From the NCBI RefSeq assembly GCF_014200725.1, contig NZ_JACHCL010000008.1, positions 62,001-126,000 on the forward strand: DNA of 64,000 bases, written 5' to 3'. The stretch comes from Janthinobacterium silvisoli (GTDB taxonomy: Bacteria > Pseudomonadota > Gammaproteobacteria > Burkholderiales > Burkholderiaceae_D). The position numbers were made by a program, and so were the translations under genes. Under the pieces are notes generated by a model, which was not told the origin of the DNA, did not search any database, and worked only from the letters and a program-made list of their open reading frames with translations. Below, in pieces: positions 35,125 through 43,752 of the stretch; positions within the stretch are counted from its first letter, which is position 1; each line of letters opens with the position of its first letter.

Positions 35125-36174
35125 TCATGACGCTACTTCAATTTGGCAAGTGGGCTTCTTTGTGGAGCTGCTCCAGACCACAACATCGCTTTTTTGCAGT
35201 GGAACCTTGATTTTCCTGTCACCGGATTCAAATACTAATAGGTATTCCCCAAGGCGGTTTGCCATCAATGTAGGAATAATGCAGCCGATTTGCTTGGCGG
35301 GAAGTGGCATGCAAGCGTTCTTTTGCAGCACATTCACCGCGTCGCAGGCAGGCAATTTCACTATAACGACGGTATTGGTTATGCCGCCAAGTGACAATTT
35401 TTTGAAAACACTTTCAGGAATGCCCGGCCCGTCAGACGGCAATGTCAAATAAGTTATCGGCAGCGCCAGTGCCAGCACCGTGGATACCAACCATGCCTTG
35501 CGTGTATCAAAGCGTATAGCTGCTAATATTGCATTTGCGATAACTATGACTGCTATAAGTACTCCAGCAAGAGCCAGTGACGAAAGTGGACCTTCAGGCG
35601 TACGGACGCGTAACATCGCCAACAACCAGAATGAAGGCGTGACCATTAACCATGCAAGCAGAAGTGTAAAATTATGAAGAATAGGCTTGAAGACAGTGAG
35701 TGCGATAAGTATGATACAGGTCATCATCCCGATACTACTAACCCATTTAATATAGCCTGCCAGTTCTTCGTTTCCTGCATCAAGGCCAAAGCAACCGATC
35801 ATAAGCAAGTAGAAAAATGCGGCAAGAAACCCGTTAAGTGCAACGCGGACACCTGGTTCCCAACGTTTCTGTGCAAGGGCCGCTGCTGCCTGTACTTCGC
35901 TGCGTAACATCCAGCTGGGAATGCTAAAGACGACAACCAATAATACGATAAGAAAAATACTAACCACGGCAATTCCAAAGAAGAACGCTGCCGAACTTTT
36001 AATGTCCAGATCAGGTAGATAGCCGAGCTGCGTAAAATAGATTAATGCAATTAGACCACCGAGGATCGCGGTCAAGTTCCAGAGCGTAGCAAATGGGCTT
36101 TCGATAACTTTATCAAGAATTCTTTCGTAGAAAGGTGGTTTTGATGAAGGAGGGAGGTTCTGTGGCGCTGTCAT
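35125..36174 (-). CDS. Uncharacterised multi-pass membrane protein
   Basis: A 349-residue protein with about seven or eight hydrophobic segments in residues 30-245 (for example 'ATLWNLTAILGGLIALIYF' and 'FFFGIAVVSIFLIVLLVVV') and a soluble C-terminal part of about 100 residues with three or four cysteines ('LPACDAVNVLQKNACMPLP', 'IGCIIP'). No family is recognised. Its position between transposase scraps within the defence island suggests cargo; a membrane effector is possible, but nothing in the sequence proves it. Confidence 0.7.
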   Translation of the reverse strand: MTAPQNLPPSSKPPFYERILDKVIESPFATLWNLTAILGGLIALIYFTQLGYLPDLDIKSSAAFFFGIAVVSIFLIVLLVVVFSIPSWMLRSEVQAAAALAQKRWEPGVRVALNGFLAAFFYLLMIGCFGLDAGNEELAGYIKWVSSIGMMTCIILIALTVFKPILHNFTLLLAWLMVTPSFWLLAMLRVRTPEGPLSSLALAGVLIAVIVIANAILAAIRFDTRKAWLVSTVLALALPITYLTLPSDGPGIPESVFKKLSLGGITNTVVIVKLPACDAVNVLQKNACMPLPAKQIGCIIPTLMANRLGEYLLVFESGDRKIKVPLQKSDVVVWSSSTKKPTCQIEVAS

Positions 36175-36340
36175 TGTGTGGGATTTATATCTATATTTTT
36201 GAAAGTGCTATTATTTAATAGGAATTTCCAGATGGCAATTAAATAATTGAGAACTCTTTCAAGATTCTTCGAGGTGTTGGGCAAGACCTCAAAGATTGGC
36301 GCTTTTGCACCGGCGGGCGAGTGATTTTGTCCGCTGATCT

Positions 36341-36472
36341 TCACAGTTGGATGGCCGTGTCGATCAGCGAGTAGATCGCCGCTGCGCGTTCGTCTTCGCC
36401 GTCGGCGCCGGCGAACAGGTAGTTGCTGCGGCCAAAGCACGCTGAGCGGAGTAGGTTCAATGCAGTCTCCAT
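36341..36472 (-). pseudogene. IS66-family TnpC C-terminal remnant
   Basis: A 43-codon frame containing 'GRSNYLFAGADGEDERAAAIYSLIDTA', which corresponds to the conserved GRKNYLFAGSD...AAAIYSLIETA block near the end of the IS66 transposase. Nothing else of the IS66 element survives. The rest of 36175-36576 contains no gene. Confidence 0.8.
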
Positions 36473-36576
36473 GTAGCTTATATTTCACAGGAGGATCTTA
36501 GAAACCGTTTAGAATGAATTCATGGAGAGGCTCTAGCTCTTTGTCCCAACTCGCCTACCCGATAGGAGATCGCGGC

Positions 36577-37692
36577 ATGCCGCTCTACTTTTTGAAGCCC
36601 GTAGTTTGGAATACTAAAGGCTACAAAGGCCCGAGCGGTGAGAAGGTTACCTCTGGCTATCCCAAGGACCACGGCTTTGGGCACGAGGAATGGAACGCGT
36701 CCGAGAACTCGACCGTCCTCGTGGATGGTCGGCGTATGCGGACCTTCCACACTGAACCGTTCGGCAAACAACCCTTGGACGACTATCCCGGCGACATTTT
36801 CGTCTTCATGATTGCCTCCCACGCGGGCCACCAATACCTGGTCGGAATCGCGGGCGGCGCGACAAGCCTGATCTCCGAGCAGCACGCACAGAAGCGGCGC
36901 GAATACTCCAACAGTATCGCGGGCGGGATGGATCGCTGGGCGGAGACTTGGAGCGTCCCGGCCGTCAAAAAATGCTATGGGGACGACGTGGACAAGTTCC
37001 GGGCGCATTGGGCACAGGAGCTTCAATGGTCCGCCAATTGGATTTGCCCGCCCGAGCTGTTCCACTGGCTCGACGATCCGGTGCTCCTGAACCCACACGA
37101 GATCACCGGAAAAAATTTCCTCATAAAGATGTTCGGCAGCTACCAGAAGATATCGCGGGCAACGGCTTCGCTCATCGCCAGCTCCGTCCGACCCGCCAAG
37201 CCCAGCCCGGCGCTAGACAACATCCTGGCCAGGCTCGGCTCCGACGAGCCTGACCGAGCCACCGATATCGCCCGGATTGAGCGAGAGGAGGGGCTCGACC
37301 CGACCACACGCGAGGCGCTCATCCAAGCTCGGCTAGGGCAGGGCAAGTTCCGCCAGGACCTTTTTCGGCTCTGGGATGGCGTCTGCTCCGTAAGCGGCTG
37401 CGACGTTCACCAGGTCCTGCGCGCGTCGCACATCAAGCCATGGGCCGGGAGCAAGAACAAGGAGCGGCTCGACCCCGAGAACGGGCTGCTACTGGCCGTT
37501 AACATCGACGCCCTCTTCGATTGCCATCTGATATCGTTCGACGATTCCGGGGAGATGCTCGTCTGCCTCTCCATCTCGCCCGAACAACGAAGCCTGCTTG
37601 GTCTGCCCGCGCGGCTGCGCAGGGTTCCTAGCCCGGAGCAACGCCGCTACCTTGCACAGCATCGCGAAATATTCGCTCGGCGGGCCTCTTGA
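36577..37692 (+). CDS. HNH endonuclease with a distinct N-terminal domain
   Basis: A 371-residue protein. The C-terminal HNH_2-type nuclease is clear: 'CSVSGCDVHQVLRASHIKPW', then 'RLDPENGLLLAVNIDALFDCHLISF', giving the His/Asn catalytic set. The N-terminal about 200 residues ('YFLKPVVWNTKGYKGPSG', 'HGFGHEEWNAS') are a separate domain with conserved aromatic residues, of the kind that could sense modified bases or proteins; not assigned. Start at 36577 has AGGAGATCGCGGC upstream; an earlier ATG at 36514 is less likely. Probably a restriction-type defence nuclease, acting alone as no methyltransferase is adjacent. Confidence 0.8.
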   Translation: MPLYFLKPVVWNTKGYKGPSGEKVTSGYPKDHGFGHEEWNASENSTVLVDGRRMRTFHTEPFGKQPLDDYPGDIFVFMIASHAGHQYLVGIAGGATSLISEQHAQKRREYSNSIAGGMDRWAETWSVPAVKKCYGDDVDKFRAHWAQELQWSANWICPPELFHWLDDPVLLNPHEITGKNFLIKMFGSYQKISRATASLIASSVRPAKPSPALDNILARLGSDEPDRATDIARIEREEGLDPTTREALIQARLGQGKFRQDLFRLWDGVCSVSGCDVHQVLRASHIKPWAGSKNKERLDPENGLLLAVNIDALFDCHLISFDDSGEMLVCLSISPEQRSLLGLPARLRRVPSPEQRRYLAQHREIFARRAS

Positions 37693-37995
37693 GCGTAGCT
37701 TTAAGAATGGGGCGTGGCGGATACCAACTTCCGCGGCGTCGCTTCACGGCCCCGTCTGATTAGACCCTGTGCTTAAGGGGGGCGAAAAATCCGTAACAAG
37801 CCCACGGGTATGCACTTCAACGATGTCCTTCCGCATTCATTTCTGAAATGGGAATCGCTTCGCATGTTTAGAAGGGAGCTGGCGGGCCGCGCTGAGGAAA
37901 GCGGCGCTAACTAAACGATTTGCTGTGTCTGGTATATAGCGTAATCAGGTCGACTATCTAATAGTTATCACTGAGGACGTAGAACCGTATCCAAT
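37693..37995. other. Gene-poor spacer
   Basis: No convincing gene. A 34-codon plus-strand frame (37810-37914, beginning MHFNDVLPHSF) lacks a ribosome site and is probably chance or a transposase relic. The GC-rich and AT-rich patches here suggest a junction between acquired segments. Confidence 0.4.
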
Positions 37996-38463
37996 TTACG
38001 GACCTCCTAGCGAGAAAAATTCGTCAATACTGATTTCTCCTCGAATAAAACGAGCGACTTCCTGTTCGCAGGTTTCGCTCACCTTAAGCCCTGATAGAAA
38101 TAACGAAGAACGCGCGAAGTCGACTGCGTCCTGACGCCTACGTTGCTCAGCGCTCATTCCGATACTGGCCAAGGTCGCCTGTCTACGATCCTCATCATAG
38201 GTAGTGCAGCTCTCGTCGTATTCCTTACTTAGTCGAACGAGTTGCGCAGAAACGTCTTCGATATCGCACCTTGCTTGCTCTCTTTCCTGCGTGGTCGTGA
38301 CGTATTCCCAGGCGTGATCGAACAGGTCGCCGAAAGTGACATTTCCTTCAATATAGCGGCCTAACAATGCGATGTGCTCAGCGTCGGGCACGCCGCCTTC
38401 TCGCTTAAAGTTGGCGAGCATGATTCCAACGCGTGTACGTCGCTCTTTCTTAGCAGTATCCAT
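37996..38463 (-). CDS. Tandem VbhA-like antitoxin domain protein, orphan
   Basis: A 155-residue protein. Residues 107-150 match the VbhA antitoxin domain ('RRQDAVDFARSSLFLSGLKVS', 'EQEVARFIRGEISIDEFF'), and residues about 9-50 repeat the pattern ('NFKREGGVPDAE', 'LGRYIEGNVTFGDLF'). VbhA blocks Fic AMP-transferases by an S/T-xxx-E-G/N motif; the first copy has N18-xxx-E22-G23, while the second has S120-xxx-S124-G125 and so lacks the inhibitory Glu. No Fic gene (HPFxxGNGR) exists in the window. Start at 38463 has GGAGGAAGAGAGT upstream; an ATG 15 bp earlier is possible. Confidence 0.65.
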   Translation of the reverse strand: MDTAKKERRTRVGIMLANFKREGGVPDAEHIALLGRYIEGNVTFGDLFDHAWEYVTTTQEREQARCDIEDVSAQLVRLSKEYDESCTTYDEDRRQATLASIGMSAEQRRRQDAVDFARSSLFLSGLKVSETCEQEVARFIRGEISIDEFFSLGGP

Positions 38464-38597
38464 ACTCTCTTCCTCCATCTAGGCGAACCACATTACCGGC
38501 AGCCGGTATCGCCGGCGGGCCGGTCATCGCACACATAGGCCCACAGGCGCGCTGTCTCTGGTCCTGCCTTCGCCGGGCGTGAGTAGCGGGTCGATGC

Positions 38598-38993
38598 TTA
38601 TTTTGGATAGGCATAAGAGGATGTTAGTGGTCTGTCGGTAAAAATAGTCTCTAGTGAAGCTGAGGTAGCTCTGAGGTCCGTTCGGCGATTCATTACCTCT
38701 AGGGCAACTTCAACACGGTACGCACACAGGTATTCATAGAGGTGCAACTGACTAACTTCCAGCTCACTTGACGACGAACGGGCAAACAACAAACGAGCGA
38801 CAAGAGCAAGAGGCCCTGCCAAGTAGTCGCGTGACTCATCGCATGGGTTTTCCAGAACTTGATCAAGGCTATCTGCAATCCTATCAAGCCAAAAATCCGA
38901 GAGCTGGCAGGGGAGGGCAGCACTCGGATGTTTATCTAGTATATCTTTCTTAAGCTCGACTAGATCCATTAATGGTGGCAAAGGTTCTTTCAT
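38598..38993 (-). CDS. Hypothetical protein
   Basis: A 131-residue, mostly helical protein not recognised as any family. It has an excellent ribosome site (AGGGGGAATTCG-ATG) that decides the start at 38993 over an ATG at 39017. It lies in the same direction as the VbhA-like gene 130 bp downstream, and is divergent from the XRE regulator, which could control both. Confidence 0.6.
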   Translation of the reverse strand: MKEPLPPLMDLVELKKDILDKHPSAALPCQLSDFWLDRIADSLDQVLENPCDESRDYLAGPLALVARLLFARSSSSELEVSQLHLYEYLCAYRVEVALEVMNRRTDLRATSASLETIFTDRPLTSSYAYPK

Positions 38994-39110
38994 CGAATTC
39001 CCCCTGGTTAGTCTCATCTACTTTGCCCCCCAGTGCGTGTGGAATCCCGCACATTGAAAATGGGTCGTAAATGCCGTGGCCTATTTTGCCCGAAAATTTG
39101 AACATGGGGT

Positions 39111-39356
39111 ATGAATTCTGCCTCTAAAACCTCAGATTATGACGTTTATTTAAAAGCAATTGGCGGTACCATCCGTGAGTTGCGTAAGAACCTAGGTCTT
39201 TCCCAGGAGGAGCTGGCACATCGGTCTTCGATTGACAGAAGTCACATGGGGAAGATTGAGCGTGGAGAGCGAAATGTCAGTGTTGTAAATATAATACGAA
39301 TTTCACGTGCATTGCATTGTGCTCCCTCCGAGCTGCTTCTGCATGCAGGAATCTAA
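39111..39356 (+). CDS. XRE-family helix-turn-helix regulator
   Basis: An 81-residue Cro/CI-type repressor: 'GGTIRELRKNLGLSQEELAHRSSIDRSHMGKIERGERNVSVVNIIRISRAL' is a complete HTH_3 domain and there is no effector domain. Upstream GGGGT-ATG. Such short XRE proteins often control the restriction or toxin-antitoxin genes or the recombinase of an island. Divergent from the 131-aa gene across 117 bp. Confidence 0.9.
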   Translation: MNSASKTSDYDVYLKAIGGTIRELRKNLGLSQEELAHRSSIDRSHMGKIERGERNVSVVNIIRISRALHCAPSELLLHAGI

Positions 39357-39404
39357 GTAGATTCTTGCTCCTAAGCATCAGAAAATCATATTGGCGCGCT
39401 CACT

Positions 39405-39902
39405 TCATTTTCTTTTGGCTTTGTGTGAGAGGTGCTTTGTAGCAAGTTCTTCTTGAATGTTAGTCACGTTATCCGGTATCGCCCCCAAATCCGTCAGCGC
39501 GCGCAGTACCTCTTGATGACCCTCGAAGAATTGCGCCCACTTGCTGAATCCCCCCATTGCTCCAACAGCACGCAACAGAGCAACATGAGCGGCAGTCAAA
39601 GTTTGAACGCTGGCTTCCAGTTCGACGATCCGTCGTTCTTTCTTGGCCAAAGCTGCGGCCGCTTCAACAGCGGACTGCTTTCCGACGCGGCCACGCCATG
39701 CCCTATACTCATGCTGACGCCCTTGGTAGTCAGCCAGAAGAGCACTCCTGGACTCGTTACGCGTAATCGATGACGCAGCTTTGATAGTGGGGTGCAAACG
39801 CGCGACGGCACGTGCGGTGATGTCCTGGTCGTCCGCCAGCAGCATCTCGAGAATTCCTAGCATCGCAGCCTCGTGTTCCGGCATTGCTTTTCCCTCGCTC
39901 AT
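39405..39902 (-). CDS. TnpC-like coiled-coil partner of the recombinases
   Basis: A 165-residue protein with a DNA-binding-like N-terminal helical part ('ITARAVARLHPTIKAASSITRNESRS') and a long coiled coil (about residues 60-115, 'AAAALAKKERRIVELEASVQTLTAAH'). It fits the small DUF6262/TnpC-type proteins that accompany tandem tyrosine recombinases. Its ATG overlaps the stop of the 773-aa recombinase by ATGA, so it is the fourth gene of the module. Confidence 0.7.
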   Translation of the reverse strand: MSEGKAMPEHEAAMLGILEMLLADDQDITARAVARLHPTIKAASSITRNESRSALLADYQGRQHEYRAWRGRVGKQSAVEAAAALAKKERRIVELEASVQTLTAAHVALLRAVGAMGGFSKWAQFFEGHQEVLRALTDLGAIPDNVTNIQEELATKHLSHKAKRK

Positions 39903-42220
39903 TCGTCCACCACATCACGCGCACGCGGAATTGACAGATCCACCCCGTCTGGGAAGGCCCGCTCACCATCGGGTGTAACAAGAAGCCTTTGAACTCCGGC
40001 AAGCCTTTCTTCAGCATGCTGAAGCTGGTTCTTCCACCCAATGCTATTGGATGTTCGCGCCCGTATTGTCTCGATTGCTGCTCTAAATTTGCCTTCAAGG
40101 CGAATCAGATTTACCTTGTTTTCAGGCAGCCCTGTTGCGGAGAGGTGGCGGCAATTCGCAAAACATTCTAGATGTTTAGGGCAGGGGTCCACTGTGAAGG
40201 AATTTAGACAATGACCGTAGGGTGTTGCGTGAAATCCGTCCGCCTCGACGCGTAGGTATTCATACGCCGCAGCATCGCCATCCTTAGCTTGAATTCGGAC
40301 GAATGCTTCAACAATAGGACCGCTGGCCTTGCCGCCTTTGATCATCTTAGCTACTGTGGTGGCCTTTTCTCCAAGCAACAGTTCAACCTCTTCGGGAATT
40401 GAAATCTGTTCAAGTTCCTCAGCTAAACTGCGATGGTCGTATTCATAGCTCTGTGCCACACTGCGGCGATTGTAGCGTTTCCAAATAATCGTATCGGCTA
40501 CGCCTAACCGGAAGAGCTCAGTATTCTGTAAGTGTCTCAACATGTGGGACTCTAAACGCAATTCTTGGTCTGCCTTAGTCTTGCCATAGCGCTCGAACAG
40601 AGATGGGATCTTGTCGTGATCACCTAGTCCTATGCCCACCAAACGCGAGTCAGGACGACTTATCGAAAAGTAGCGCGTAACGTCGCAAATCCCGTCATTG
40701 CGCTCTTCGGAGAGAGAACGCTTTGGATGCAAGAAGAGCAATTGCCAAGACTGAATTACACCAGAATCGGCGGTCATTGGTAAGAGGTCCGGCATTTTGG
40801 AAGGGGTCATTTTTCGAATGTGCTCCTCCAGTTCTCCCACATTCAAATAGGTATTGTTCCAAGACATTCTTGCTTCGTCATAAATCGGAACACCTGTTGA
40901 GGTGCGGAAGCGCATACTAGTTTCGCCGGCACGCATTTGCTTTTGCAAGCGATTTCCGAACATGTAAATTGCCATATCGAGCTTTCGGGTAGATCCAAGG
41001 GACTTCTCAGCCTGAAATTTGTGTAGCTCACGTAATATGGCCGGGTCAAAATCCTTACGATACTCGTTGATAAAAGGGTCGCGTTCTATGCCAAGCCAGA
41101 ATGGATTGCCACTGAGACGGGTGTAGATATCTGAGAACGGGACAACCTCGTCTTCGCGAAACCATGGCAACAGTCGACCAGTTTCGCATTGCATTTTCAA
41201 CGTTTCCCGAAGCGGAGCTGTGATACAAGCAACTCTTTCCAAGGTTTCGGTCAATAGAGTACGGAACATCTCCGGTACCGCCTGTGTACTTTCCCGCAAT
41301 ATTCGACTGTCCGACTCTTCCTCTTGCTGCTTTTCCGCGAAGTGCCGAAGCATAAGTGCACTGGAAAATCCTCCCACTTGTCCTGAACCTTGGCCTTTCG
41401 CATCAACATAAGTTCGTTCACGCTTCCAATCGACCGGAAGGAGGGTAACCTCACCAGCGCGCAACCCAGTAATGATCATCGTGCGAGTCGCAGCGAACCG
41501 AAGTTCATCCATGAACGACTGCGGACGCTCAGTCATTACAATACGTACTAACTCCCAAAATGCTCGACGAGAGGGCAGTCGTTCGACGCGTTTACGCTCT
41601 TCCAGCTTTGAGCGAAGCTCGTCTTCGGACAGAGTCTGTCGTGATCTCACGCTGGTCACTTGAACTCTCTGTACCCCAAGCAGAGCATACATTTGGCCAG
41701 CATCACAAATATGATTGGTATCCAGGATGACCTTGACCAATCCGGCAACGAGGTCGCCAAGTTTGCCGGACGCCTGCACGGACGTTGCAATTCGAATGGC
41801 ATACTGCAGGTCGTCCAATGTAAGTTCCCACGGTTCTCTTTCTACACACGTTGCCATGACGCGAAGAGGGCGCGCGATGCTTTGATAAACGTATCCAGAA
41901 GAGTTCCGTTTGACTAGTAATTGCTCGATGACTGCCGCTTTAATAAAGTCTTGCCAGGCAGACGAAAGGGCACATTGATGTAACGCTACGAGTCCGCACG
42001 CTGCGCGTTCGACATTGATGATACTGAGTGTTTTGGCATCAGTACCCAGGTCGCGCAGATAATACGCTGGGGGAGGGACATCGCCCACGCACGTCGTCAA
42101 GTTCCAACCAGCATCGTCGACAGCATAGCCGTCGCCGTTGCTCTTGAAATCCCAAGTAAGCTCCTTACTGACGGCTAACGATTTTCCGAGTTCAACGAAG
42201 GATTTGTAGTGTGGGCTCAT
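39899..42220 (-). CDS. Large tyrosine recombinase, TnpB-like (773 aa)
   Basis: The core domain has Arg in 'ITGLRAGEVTLLP' (about residue 270), 'ESHMLRHLQNTELF' as the HxxRH box, and a candidate Tyr in 'QSYEYDHRSL'. A C-terminal Cys cluster ('CLNSFTVDPCPKHLECFANCRHL') would bind zinc, as in the TnpB protein of Tn554-like elements. A long N-terminal arm of about 250 residues precedes the catalytic region. Coupled to its neighbours by 4-bp overlaps on both sides. Predicted to cut and join element ends together with the other two recombinases. Confidence 0.82.
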   Translation of the reverse strand: MSPHYKSFVELGKSLAVSKELTWDFKSNGDGYAVDDAGWNLTTCVGDVPPPAYYLRDLGTDAKTLSIINVERAACGLVALHQCALSSAWQDFIKAAVIEQLLVKRNSSGYVYQSIARPLRVMATCVEREPWELTLDDLQYAIRIATSVQASGKLGDLVAGLVKVILDTNHICDAGQMYALLGVQRVQVTSVRSRQTLSEDELRSKLEERKRVERLPSRRAFWELVRIVMTERPQSFMDELRFAATRTMIITGLRAGEVTLLPVDWKRERTYVDAKGQGSGQVGGFSSALMLRHFAEKQQEEESDSRILRESTQAVPEMFRTLLTETLERVACITAPLRETLKMQCETGRLLPWFREDEVVPFSDIYTRLSGNPFWLGIERDPFINEYRKDFDPAILRELHKFQAEKSLGSTRKLDMAIYMFGNRLQKQMRAGETSMRFRTSTGVPIYDEARMSWNNTYLNVGELEEHIRKMTPSKMPDLLPMTADSGVIQSWQLLFLHPKRSLSEERNDGICDVTRYFSISRPDSRLVGIGLGDHDKIPSLFERYGKTKADQELRLESHMLRHLQNTELFRLGVADTIIWKRYNRRSVAQSYEYDHRSLAEELEQISIPEEVELLLGEKATTVAKMIKGGKASGPIVEAFVRIQAKDGDAAAYEYLRVEADGFHATPYGHCLNSFTVDPCPKHLECFANCRHLSATGLPENKVNLIRLEGKFRAAIETIRARTSNSIGWKNQLQHAEERLAGVQRLLVTPDGERAFPDGVDLSIPRARDVVDE

Positions 42221-43752
42221 GCACCGCCACCTTCAATTTCGTCCATGACTGTTTGAATCTCGCTGATTGTTCGTTGAAGCTGCATATAAGTTGGCGACTT
42301 TAAATCTGCCCGTGAACTTCGCTCAAAAAAAAGTACGATGTCCCGCATATCACCTAAGACCTTGCTATGCAGACCATTGTCTGTGACAGGCATAAACTTA
42401 CGGCATCCGTAGCATGATGCGACTGGATTGTACGGACACGATGGTTGCCCTGAACTGCATCCACCAATGCCGGAGATCGGAATCCCATGCGGAATCGCTG
42501 CAATTTGTTGCTCATCTTTAAGTAAGGCCAGCTCGTCGGGCGAGATAAAACGGTCATGTGCAATTTTTGCGATGCGACGATACACTTCTGAAGCCCCCAA
42601 TGCCCGGTTAACCCGTTCGGCATGCGAAGCAGATGTGGCGTAATAGATCAGCCCTGTGTTTGTATGAGCATGTCCCAAATATTCAGCCAATTCTTCATGA
42701 CCAGCGCCGGCATCGACTAGTCGCTGTGCTGCGGTATGGCGCAAATCCGTAGCAGTGCCCAGATCATCCGAACCGGTCAGTTGGCGAACAAGCGAAGAAA
42801 TTCGCCGGCTCACCTCTTGAGCGGACTTTACCTGAAAGAATTTTTCAGCGCCGTCTGTAGTGGCTTTGTCTAAATAGGCCTTTAAGTAAACAAATATCAG
42901 TACCCATTCGCGCTTGACTCGTCTTGTCAATTGGACTCGGTGCCGATTACCTCGCTGCTTAGCCATGTGAAAGGTTAGGTGAACAGCTGGATCATCTTCA
43001 ATACCATCATTCCAGATTCGTACATGTCGCGCATCCAGTATGCCTATTTGCACAGGACGCATCGCAAACTGATATGCACACAACATCATTCCTGCATCAG
43101 CTAGGGCAGGGTGGGGGATATGCTCCCCTACTCGCAGGCGAGTCACCAGATCGTCTAAATGGCGCACAATTGGCGCTTCATCTTCAGGAGATAGAAAAAC
43201 GTCGCCGCCTCGAACCGCCGCATATTTATCGACTGCAGGAAGGGGAAGCGTCGTGCGCAGGAAATCTCGGTAATCATGAGACCACCCATTCCAATGATAT
43301 GTACATAGCAAATGCAGAATGTGTTTTGCTAGAATGTACACTCCAGCCCCCAGTTCGCGTGCGCGCATTTTAGACCATAAATTTCCGATTTCAAGTGGGC
43401 TTGCTTGTAGCAGAGCCGTTAGATCGTGGTCAGTCAGGTGATGCAGCTTGGAGAAATAGCTTGCTATGGTCGCAGCGCTGAGATCCTGTTCGAGCATCAT
43501 AACAAGAGTGTGTTTGAGTACGAGAGCGCAATGAGAATTGCGTCGGACAAAGCTCACCTTTAAGCAGCGCCCGTGGAAAAAAATTTCGAAAATATTTTCT
43601 TCAGTCGGACCAGGAATTGATCGTGTTTTGTCGTCGAACTCATCGTAGTACCTGATGACAGAAGGCAGCGGCTGCAGCCTGGCACAAAATGTAGTCAATG
43701 CAGCGTCATCGATTTCTGGACTGTCCAGATCAAAAGCTAGCTGCTTTTCCAT
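42217..43752 (-). CDS. Tyrosine recombinase with C-terminal Cys cluster (511 aa)
   Basis: An integrase-like protein. An N-terminal SAM-like core-binding domain (residues about 80-180) is followed by a catalytic domain with Arg in 'AMRPVQIGILDARH', 'TATDLRHTAAQRL' and 'YLGHAHTNTGLIYYATSA' (HxH box and Tyr). A C-terminal extension has four or more Cys ('GGCSSGQPSCPYNPVASCYGC'), probably zinc-binding. Coupled: its ATG overlaps the preceding stop (TAATG) and its stop overlaps the next gene (ATGA). Confidence 0.88.
   Translation of the reverse strand: MEKQLAFDLDSPEIDDAALTTFCARLQPLPSVIRYYDEFDDKTRSIPGPTEENIFEIFFHGRCLKVSFVRRNSHCALVLKHTLVMMLEQDLSAATIASYFSKLHHLTDHDLTALLQASPLEIGNLWSKMRARELGAGVYILAKHILHLLCTYHWNGWSHDYRDFLRTTLPLPAVDKYAAVRGGDVFLSPEDEAPIVRHLDDLVTRLRVGEHIPHPALADAGMMLCAYQFAMRPVQIGILDARHVRIWNDGIEDDPAVHLTFHMAKQRGNRHRVQLTRRVKREWVLIFVYLKAYLDKATTDGAEKFFQVKSAQEVSRRISSLVRQLTGSDDLGTATDLRHTAAQRLVDAGAGHEELAEYLGHAHTNTGLIYYATSASHAERVNRALGASEVYRRIAKIAHDRFISPDELALLKDEQQIAAIPHGIPISGIGGCSSGQPSCPYNPVASCYGCRKFMPVTDNGLHSKVLGDMRDIVLFFERSSRADLKSPTYMQLQRTISEIQTVMDEIEGGGA

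Noticed and set aside
37810-37914. 34-codon frame starting MHFNDVLPHSF
   Set aside because: No ribosome site or recognisable family; kept only as a note in the spacer entry.
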